Below are positions 56,471 through 64,000 of a stretch of 64,000 nucleotides of DNA, piece by piece (position 1 is the first letter of the stretch; each line of letters starts with the position of its first letter). The position numbers and the translations under genes were made by a program. Location of the stretch: the NCBI GenBank assembly GCA_029449235.1, contig JANATG010000011.1, positions 1,022,001-1,086,000 on the forward strand, read 5' to 3'. The notes under the pieces are model-generated. The model ran no database searches. It saw nothing but the letters and a program-made list of their open reading frames with translations, and was not told the DNA's origin. Source of the DNA: Linnemannia schmuckeri. Taxonomy: Eukaryota > Mortierellomycota > Mortierellomycetes > Mortierellales > Mortierellaceae.

Positions 56471-59400
56471 TTAGTATTGATACTCGATATGAAGTGGACA
56501 AATTCCGCTCTTGACTGCAGCCACAAAAGCCATATACAGCTCGTTCTTCCTCCTATCACTATCACCCTCACAGCAGTCATCATACTCGATTGCAGCCCTG
56601 ATCTCGCACTGCCAAGACTTGCAAACCTCCATCCACCGTACCCGGCAGCAGCCATATCCACCGCCATTGTCACCGTCACTCTTGACTATATTGACGCCCC
56701 CTCGGAGGCTTGGCATGGCTTGGATGAGCCCTTGGGCTGTCAACTTGTCGCTCTCACACCGCAGCAGCGACAGGCGCTCAAGGCGTGGCATCTTCTTGGC
56801 GATCCCCAAGAGCGACTCGTTCGTCAGACCCCAATCTCCGACCAGCTTCAGCTCCTCCAGTCGAGGGAACATATCGTGACGGTATCGGTGACGATCCTGA
56901 CGGATATAGGACGGAGATGTGATGTTGCTGTTCTGGATATGACAAGTGCAATCGGAGTCGTGAGAGTCGTCATCGCCAAGAACATCAGCCAACGAAAGGT
57001 GTCGCTGCTGTTGAAGCTGGCGTCGGCGTAGATCTCGACGATGGCAGGCGCAAAGAGGACTTAAAGGCGGACATGAGAGATCATTTGACGACGACGACGA
57101 AAGTTGTCCTGCTGACACCTCGGATTCTGTTGTCAACATCGTCAAACCAACAGGGCCACTACCAGTGGTAAACGGCGCAGAAACATAAGACGAAGAATAA
57201 GACGACGAAGGGAGGAAGCAGTGAGGGAGCGTCAGTCGTAAGACACGGAGCTGTGGACACAACTCTAAGGACTGGATCCGGAACCGGTAGGCAATCTCCC
57301 CTTGCAGGTCTAGTACCTGCAGGTTTGGTAAACGCCACGTCCAGGCAAGACTCTGGCTGCACGACCCCGTCTCTGTCGAGTCGATCCAGGAGGTGCTCTG
57401 GAGGACCTGGAGCGAGTCTCGGAAGGCATTGACCACATGCAGCAGCGTCGAGATCAACGGACCGGTGCTTGACCCGGACAAATGAACGTTCTCGAGCTGC
57501 ACTGGGGATGGTCCGTCAACCCAATAAGGCAGCCCAGAGGAAGAAGACCAAGGTAGAGAAGGCCTTGAGAAAAATCCGAGTCTGGTTTGACGTTCCTGGA
57601 CTGCCCATTCAAAGAGACCATTGACCAAAACTGGCATCCGTAGCTCTCGAAGTCGTCGACACTGTTGTAGCGCCAAGATCTGTGGGTCCTCCTTATGTTG
57701 TTGGTCTTCGTTCGCTTCCTCGCTCTGTTGCTGGTGCTGTTGTTGCTCCATCTCTGAGTTCTCGGTCGGGTTGTTGGTCATCCTGACGTTGCCAAGTAAG
57801 AGCGTTTCCAAGTACTGCGTGGGGATCATGTCAAGGTACTTGATGGCCTCTCTCCACTCTGTCATGTCCAACACCTTCACCTTTCTCAGACACGATAAGA
57901 TTTTGACAACTCGTGGAGCGGTCGACTTGCCGACGTCGTTCGGTCCACCAATCTTAACCTCGCGGAGCGTGTCGTATGTCCGACTGTGAGAAGTCAGAAA
58001 GTCGACCACGGCTTCTTCGTCAAACTTGTGATGGATATCGTGCAATTCGATTCGGCTGAGGTGTCGAAGGCGACTGAACCGGTTCGTGCTCGTCCAGGGA
58101 TCTGTGTGTAGTGACGAAGACGAGGAGATTGTTGAGCAAGACGACTGTGTCGATTGTAGCGATGAGAGCGAAGAAGAGGATGATGTTGCAGTGGGCATGT
58201 TTGAGAGTGGTGAGGTCGAGAAAGGTGATGAAGAGAGAAAAGAGAAGAGGGAGGTGAGAGAAGAGACAGCAGTCGAATGAAGTCCTCCCGTTGATATTGT
58301 CGTCGACTCAACTGAAAATCCTTGTTGTGGAGAAGGAGGAGAAGGAGTGGACTGGCGCTGGGGCAGGGACATGATCGCAGGAAGCCGTGACACTGAGACT
58401 GCAATGGTGTTGATCCTATGAGGAGAGTGGTGGAGTAGAACCCGCTCGACACCCACCCGGATGGATTGTGCCCTCTCAAGATTGGACCCATGCGATGGCT
58501 GCAGAGTGTTGAGTATGTTAAGGACAGAGTGGCTGGTCGAGGGAGAGATCGATCCTCCGTGTCGCGGTAGTAGTGTCGCTGTTGGTACCATGGCCCTCGA
58601 GTAAGAGAGCTGGTCAAAGGATTCAGCTGGGAGGGTGGGAAAGACAAACGGCAGGATCCTGACAAGTCCTGGATGGCTCTGATCGACATAATGCTGTAAG
58701 TAGTCCGCCATCAAGCCCCCGGATGCAGAAGAGCCCTGATGGTTTTGTTCTTGGGATGTTGTTTCCTTTGCACCCAATCCTGCCATGCATCTGAGTCTCT
58801 GTTGCAGTGCTCTTGTCCAGCTGTTGGAGTTCGTCTTGTCAGGCTGGGCGCTGAAGGGTCCAAGATCCGGCTCCAAGGAAGAACCGCACCAAGGCGAGAA
58901 GGTGATCGTGTCAACTAGCGTCCTGTTGGTCCCATAGTCGTCGTCATCGTCATCGTCATCGTCGTCGTTGTTGTTGCTTCCCTCTAGGCTATCATCGTCC
59001 GAGTCCATGTATGTGTGGGAATAAAATTGGCGGTGGTGATGGTGATGGTCCGTGTCCGCAAATGGATCCCCATATGACTGGCCACTGTCTCCAAACCTGA
59101 TACGTTTGTTGTTGTAGTGGTGAGAGTGAGGGTAAGAGTGAGAGTCATCCGGATCGAAGTAGTACCGGAGGCAGAGATCGGTCTGCTGAGGAGGCTCACC
59201 CCAATGATGTGAGCGATGTTGGCCGCAATCGATGACACCGCTGTTGTTGTTGCTATTGTTGGTAATATTGTCCCTGCTGCGCGCGATCGGGTAATTAAGG
59301 TAAGTGGTATGAGGAACAGGATTGTTGTTCTTGCTGTCTTTCTTGTTGCTGTTGTCCGCTACAGTCACAATCGGTGTTGTTGTCTGATCATGCAAGGAGT

Positions 59401-60355
59401 GTTGTTGGTTGTCTGTCATCGTCGTCGCTGTCGTTGTCGACAAGGGGCTTTGTTCGTTTTGTTGCAAGCACGCCGCCGTCTCCTGAATGTTCCCAGGGAC
59501 AAGAACATTGCTTTCCTTTTTTGAACTAAAGAACGCGAAGAAGGCTGATGAGGAAGAATAGGGAGATGAAGGGGGAGAAAAAGCCCAATTGGACGAAAAA
59601 GAAAAGGAGGAGGAAGACGAAGGGGATAATGATGAAGAAGAAAAGAAGGAGGAAGAGGCGGCGGAGGAGGGCGATAATGAAGATGAGAAGGAAGAACGCC
59701 TTCTGGTCCACCATGGCTGTGTTCCCGATTTGAACCGCAAGATCTTCCTCTGGTGCCGGACAGTCTGGGGAGGCTGTTGTTGTTGCTCCTGCAGTCGCTG
59801 CTGTTGCTGTGCATCAACGTCGGGCTGCCTTCTCTCCATCGCAATACCGCTGCTACTGCTGCCTGCTGGAGAGGACAAGGCTGAAATGGTAGCGGTGATG
59901 GTTAAAGCACTGGCGCTGATATGGTCTGTTGAGTGAGGATGGGGCGATTGTGGATGGCGCCACTTTTTCTGTGTCCTTGTCCTTGTCTTCGTCCTTAGCG
60001 CGGTAGCAACAGTGGTGGCCTCGTGTCGGCCGATTTGTTTGATCTGGGCGACATGCATAAACAACTGGAGGAGGTGAACCTGTCGCTGGGTCCGCTCTGA
60101 CCACGACCATGCCTCTGCCCTCGATTCCAGCAGACGGAAGGGCGATCGATAGAGGATAGGGATGGTGAGCTGGAAGAATTGGTGGCTAACCCTAAGGAGA
60201 GCGTGGAGGGTGGACCGGTCCTGATCCAGGTAGCCGAAGATCATGACTAGGCATTCTGCAGGTAGTATCGAGCGGGTCTTCTGCTGCTGCTGCTGCAAGG
60301 AGGAGGAGAAGGAGGGCTTTGTTGGTGTTGGTAGTGGCGATGAGCTGGTAGACAT
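56471..60355 (-). CDS. F-box/leucine-rich-repeat protein
   Basis: Likely substrate receptor of an SCF ubiquitin ligase; the target is unknown. A single uninterrupted frame of 1294 residues. The F-box lies at about 28-75: SILPAECLVMIFGYLDQDRS followed by LHALLRVSHQFFQLTIPILYRSP. The next 700 residues are low-complexity with long Ser, Gln, His, Asn and Asp runs, coded by CAG, TCC and GAT repeats. Leucine-rich repeats begin near 790 (FSRLRHLSRIELHDI; LREVKIGG; LRKVKVLDMTEW; RLRELRMPVLVN; LQVLDLQGEI; LRVLRLTLPH) and end with FPRLEELKLVGDWGLTNESL and LERLSLLRCESDKLTAQGL. Such long F-box/LRR proteins form big families in Mortierella-type fungi. The frame is intact over its whole length, despite the repeats, which argues for a functional gene. 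Confidence 0.88.
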   Translation of the reverse strand: MSTSSSPLPTPTKPSFSSSLQQQQQKTRSILPAECLVMIFGYLDQDRSTLHALLRVSHQFFQLTIPILYRSPFRLLESRAEAWSWSERTQRQVHLLQLFMHVAQIKQIGRHEATTVATALRTKTRTRTQKKWRHPQSPHPHSTDHISASALTITATISALSSPAGSSSSGIAMERRQPDVDAQQQQRLQEQQQQPPQTVRHQRKILRFKSGTQPWWTRRRSSFSSSLSPSSAASSSFFSSSSLSPSSSSSFSFSSNWAFSPPSSPYSSSSAFFAFFSSKKESNVLVPGNIQETAACLQQNEQSPLSTTTATTMTDNQQHSLHDQTTTPIVTVADNSNKKDSKNNNPVPHTTYLNYPIARSRDNITNNSNNNSGVIDCGQHRSHHWGEPPQQTDLCLRYYFDPDDSHSYPHSHHYNNKRIRFGDSGQSYGDPFADTDHHHHHRQFYSHTYMDSDDDSLEGSNNNDDDDDDDDDDYGTNRTLVDTITFSPWCGSSLEPDLGPFSAQPDKTNSNSWTRALQQRLRCMAGLGAKETTSQEQNHQGSSASGGLMADYLQHYVDQSHPGLVRILPFVFPTLPAESFDQLSYSRAMVPTATLLPRHGGSISPSTSHSVLNILNTLQPSHGSNLERAQSIRVGVERVLLHHSPHRINTIAVSVSRLPAIMSLPQRQSTPSPPSPQQGFSVESTTISTGGLHSTAVSSLTSLFSFLSSSPFSTSPLSNMPTATSSSSSLSSLQSTQSSCSTISSSSSLHTDPWTSTNRFSRLRHLSRIELHDIHHKFDEEAVVDFLTSHSRTYDTLREVKIGGPNDVGKSTAPRVVKILSCLRKVKVLDMTEWREAIKYLDMIPTQYLETLLLGNVRMTNNPTENSEMEQQQHQQQSEEANEDQQHKEDPQILALQQCRRLRELRMPVLVNGLFEWAVQERQTRLGFFSRPSLPWSSSSGLPYWVDGPSPVQLENVHLSGSSTGPLISTLLHVVNAFRDSLQVLQSTSWIDSTETGSCSQSLAWTWRLPNLQVLDLQGEIAYRFRIQSLELCPQLRVLRLTLPHCFLPSSSYSSSYVSAPFTTGSGPVGLTMLTTESEVSAGQLSSSSSNDLSCPPLSPLCACHRRDLRRRQLQQQRHLSLADVLGDDDSHDSDCTCHIQNSNITSPSYIRQDRHRYRHDMFPRLEELKLVGDWGLTNESLLGIAKKMPRLERLSLLRCESDKLTAQGLIQAMPSLRGGVNIVKSDGDNGGGYGCCRVRWMEVCKSWQCEIRAAIEYDDCCEGDSDRRKNELYMAFVAAVKSGICPLHIEYQY

Positions 60356-61987
60356 TATGATATTAAGAGGAGGGAGGAATGACTGCTTTGTGTTGTCGGG
60401 GTTTTGTGTTCTGTGGAGAGAAGTGAAAAGTGAGACACCCAGGCCGTCGACGGTCAGGGCGAAGAAGAGGAATGCAAACGAGAAGGAGAGAATTGGGATG
60501 GAGTGACAATGAGCAATAAAGAGAGAATGCTTGAAGGTATGGAATGAGTAATGAAGTTGAGAGTGAAAGAGCTAAGAGAGGAAGGAAGGACGGAAGGAGG
60601 GAGAAACAAAAGGTGAGGCGAGGAGGAGACGGAAGAGACGGATGGTGTTGGTGATAATAGACAATTGTGAATGGAAACAAAAATAAAACGAAAAGAGAAC
60701 ACTCAAAGGAGGTATAATACATATATATATATGTATATGAACGGGCAAAGTCGACCCTAAGGTCCATTGCATTCATTACCAAAGGGATAATGGTTATACT
60801 GGAGGAAACAGGGCTGGAAGGACTGGAAGGGCCAACTAAGGCTTTGTTTAAAATCAAGCCCTTATTTTTTGTGCGTCTCTTTTGTATTTTGCCATTTGCA
60901 TCTACGAACACATCCGAGTGGGCTCCAAGAGTCTGGAGTCTGATATCATTGTCGATTTGAGCCGCTGTCCTGTCTGTCCGGATAGTCCGTCGGTTTGAAA
61001 TGCATCAGCCTGCGGAGCTGCTTTTTGGGCAAATGGCCTTCTGTTTTTTTTTGTTGAGCTTTTCATTTTACATTCATTGTCATGTTCATGTTCATACATG
61101 GACCCCATGAAAGGGAATAAAAGAGAGAGGGTAGGTGGGTGAGGGACTATGGTTTTGCCGTGAATTGCTTGTTCATTGTCATATAGATATAGGGCAAACA
61201 ACCCACTGCGGAGACAACATTGAGTGCCTGATATGTGGTGGCCCCCACTGCCTACCTGGTTCCTGAAATCTTGATCTAGATGGCGATTAATCAAATCATT
61301 AGGAGCATCTATCGCTCATTCACTGCCACAGCCAACAAATAAAAGTTGCTGGAGGGGAAAATGAAACTGCATCGACAATGATAGAACCATGACGCCGAAA
61401 AAGCGACATCAACTAACGCCTTGTTGAGAAGAGAGACGGTTGTTATGTTACGCATAGTAAACTTAGGGCTAGGGAGAGTATGAAAACGATGACAGACAAG
61501 GAAAACTGAGAACATTGAGAACAGTGAGAACAACGCCGAGGGGGCGGAGAGACAATAAAAAATGGTTGGGTCGTTGATGTGTTGTTAAATTGCGAGTGAG
61601 TGTGGCATGACTTCAGAATGCCAACTTAAAATCAAACATTTGACCGCATGGGCAGGGCGAGGCGGTCCTGGCTTGGAGGTCTGTCCCCACTTTATTTGCG
61701 ATAAACTACGAATGAGTGAAATGCAACCACTGCGCAATATCGCAAACCCCATTTTCATCAGTCTTCCTTTGTAATTGACAGCCGCCTGTCTCCTTGTCTG
61801 GGCTTGGGGCATCCGAATAACCACGAGACTTCATGCGCCGCTTTACATAGTCTCATGCGCTCTCTCTTCGTTCCTTCCTTCACCTTTCGTCAACACAATA
61901 AAACCTGCATGCGCGAAATAAAATGCTCTTTCTTTCATTTTTCTATGGCCTATATACAGCTGAAAAAGCCGGAATGACGAGCACAGC
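60356..61987. other. Intergenic, no gene recognised
   Basis: 5' flank of the F-box gene (an ATATATATATGTATAT run at 60720-60735) and the 3' flank of the Rab prenyltransferase gene. No supported frame. Confidence 0.5.
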
Positions 61988-63975
61988 TTAATGGGGAATT
62001 CCAGCAGCAAACTCAACAACTGTCGTGCTGACACGCCGAGTGCCATCCACAACTATGTTTCCACTACCAATTTCCCCCCCAGCAGCCAAGATTGCTTCCT
62101 CGGCCAGACGAAGCTCCTCAGACTGCCATTGGATTTCGACACCAACCTCCCCAACATCTTCCCACCGCTTCTCAAGGACATATTCGCCACCTTCGTTCAC
62201 AACCACAGGGTTGTTGCCCAACAGGACCTTGACATGTCCACCCGTACGGCCGAGCTTGCCTTCACCCCAGAACACAAATCCTGCAACCACATCCTCCCAT
62301 TTGGCAATCATGTTGTTCTCGAGTGTCAAGAACTCGAGACTAGGCGCATGCTGCAGACCTTCGAGGCGCTCAATCAGGTTGTTGGATAGGTTGACACGGC
62401 GGACGTTAAGTAGGTTGCGCAAGAAACGGGTTGATGTGATCGAGTTGGAGTCCAGGTTGAGCGTGTGGAGGTGCAGCAGGTATGACGAGATGGGAATATG
62501 GGTCAATCCGCGCATGGAGAGGTCCAGATTGCTTGGTTGTTTGACTGCAAACTCAATCTCTGGGAACCGCTTCGAGTCCTGAATAATCGATAATGTCTCA
62601 CGGTCAAACACCAGCTGTGTGCCTATTGTGTGTAGTTCACATCAAAATGAATCGTGAATATTGAGATTTTGGACGTAGAGACTATAGCCAATGCTCTAAC
62701 GCGTGGAAATGTGGCTTACGGCGGTCTTCGTATCGCTCCTGGCGCAATGGATCGATGGTAATGAGCTTCTCCTGGAGTTCGATGCATTCGTCGTCAATGA
62801 GCTTGGCCTGCGTCGAGTGGATGCTAATTGTCTTGCGCAACTCGGATAACAGTGTTGACAGGATCTGGATTGGCCCTATTTGATTCAAATGTGTCATGGC
62901 ATATGGTATTAGCACCGCTAATCGTCATATAGATAGCATGCGTATTTTTATATCCATCCAAAGCATAAGGTAATACAATCAACATTCATGCATTGAAAAA
63001 CGAAGAATATCTTACATTTGCAGTCGGGCTCCAGTTCAACCAGTTCACGGACAGCCGAGATTTCTCGCTTCAGCAGCGCAACCCTGTCGTCGAGCGAGTT
63101 TGATTCCGTAAGGGATGTCACTCGGTGCTTGGGATTCACCACCTGTGTCTCCAGAGTACCGTCAGGCCTAGTGACAGGCCCAATGCGCTTGGTCACATCG
63201 TACATGAGGTTCTGTCCAATCACCAATCTTCCCAGGCGTCCGGATATGTCTTCCAGATTCTGATTCAATGTCTCGAGTTCGTAGCACACGGCTGCTGGGA
63301 GTTTTGATCCTGCTCGCACCGCACAGACATCATCTGAAAAGATAACAACCTCGACTGTAGGGCCGTACACGGCACCTGGAGCCTGCTGGAAAATCCACAA
63401 ACTGCCGAGCTCCGAATCTGATCCTGTAGCCTTCCATTCTCCCTCGAGTGGGATTGCAACATGTTCGACGCGGGTTGACACTGTGAAGGGGTTGCGCATC
63501 TCGATCGTCTCGTCGAATGCTACAACAATCTCCAGAGGGTGGAACGAGATCACATATGCACCCAGAATCGAGATACTCCTCTCCTCTATTGTTTTGAGAA
63601 GGTCAGTGTTAGTCAATTGCGCCTTGTAAATATTCGCCACATATCCTGCTTTCAAAGGAGTCATACCTCGTCCGATGAGCCAGAGTTCATAGAGCCATGC
63701 GCTTTGGTCCTCGGGGTCGGTATAGATGGCGTTCTTGACAAGATCAAATTCATTGTCGACAGTAGCCTCCCTCTCCTCCGCTGACAAATCTTCTGCCAGC
63801 TTGCCGAGCAGCGTGCTCCTGTTGTGCCATGCAGAGTAGTTGGAAAAGTTTTGATGGATCTTGGTGGTCGTAAAGTCAAACTCGGACTGTGCTCGTTCGA
63901 GGACTTTGTCCTTTGCCTCCTTGTCCTTCAAGTCAAGCTGTCGGATGATGTATCTCCTGTAGTCCCATCCGTGAA
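61988..63975 (-). CDS. BET4: Rab geranylgeranyltransferase alpha subunit, 5' part outside window
   Basis: Alpha subunit of the enzyme that puts geranylgeranyl groups on Rab GTPases together with Rab escort protein. The gene continues beyond 64000. Exons in the window: 63975-63667, 63585-63016, 62875-62720 and 62622-61988, all in phase. PPTA repeats remain visible: HGWDYRRYIIRQL, NYSAWHNRSTLLGKL and DQSAWLYELWLIGR. Then a beta-rich stretch of about 100 residues (from ISILGAYVISFHPLEIVVAF to TVEVVIFSDD) fits the Ig-like insert, and the C-terminus has leucine-rich repeats (LDLSMRGLTHIP, LHTLNLDSNSI, VRRVNLSNNLIERLEGL, LEFLTLENNMIAKWEDV). This is the animal-type layout; budding-yeast Bet4 lacks both extra domains. 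The 81-bp intron at 63586-63666 is a multiple of three and has no stop, so its retention would add 27 residues. Confidence 0.88.
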
Positions 63976-64000
63976 CTAGAATATCAGTATAAAAAGTGGA
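63976..64000 (-). other. Intron of the Rab prenyltransferase gene, cut by window end
   Basis: The acceptor reads ATTCTAG just before TTCACGGATGGGAC on the minus strand; the donor and the first exons lie outside. Confidence 0.6.

Overview
The window looks like nuclear DNA of an early-diverging, filamentous fungus, most likely of the Mortierella type. The genes carry short GT-AG introns (mostly about 80-300 bp), intergenic DNA is rich in homopolymers and CT tracts, promoters carry TATA/CT-rich blocks, and the proteins are typical fungal or opisthokont ones. The genus is an inference from gene content and style, not a proven assignment. Exon joins given here were worked out by hand from splice signals, reading phase and family similarity.

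Region by region: 2.08-8.6 kb holds Cbf5/dyskerin (+), ALG7 (-) and a flavin monooxygenase of Baeyer-Villiger type (-). A 9 kb stretch without a recognisable gene follows (8.7-17.6 kb). An MFS carrier of oxalate/formate-antiporter type lies at 17.9-19.7 kb (+) and a tRNA-Arg(ACG) at 20.9 kb. From 21.1 to 28.8 kb sits a complete 7.66 kb Mutator-like transposon with 31-bp terminal inverted repeats and a perfect 9-bp target duplication. It carries a zinc-finger passenger gene, a 107-bp tandem repeat and a six-exon gene in which a Ulp1-like cysteine protease domain is fused to a MULE transposase. A block of inverted repeats, hairpins and a small MITE-like element fills 28.8-32.4 kb. At 32.75-34.72 kb is a second Cbf5 gene, inverted, apparently identical to the first from just before the ATG to just after the stop, introns included, but with different flanks.

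The right half is ordinary and gene-rich: an RNA-binding protein with RRM domains (Nam8/Csx1 type, -), a transcription-type cyclin (-) sharing a 192-bp divergent promoter region with a HEATR6-like HEAT-repeat protein (+), an ADP1-like ABCG transporter with EGF-like ectodomain (+), a sphingomyelin-synthase-family enzyme with a 1.5 kb intron (-), a 1294-residue F-box/LRR protein (-) and the 3' part of a Rab geranylgeranyltransferase alpha subunit (-) with Ig-like and LRR regions.

The genes do not form one pathway. Several are housekeeping genes (rRNA/snRNA pseudouridylation, N-glycan initiation, Rab prenylation, transcription). The unusual content is the transposon-rich centre between the two inverted Cbf5 copies.
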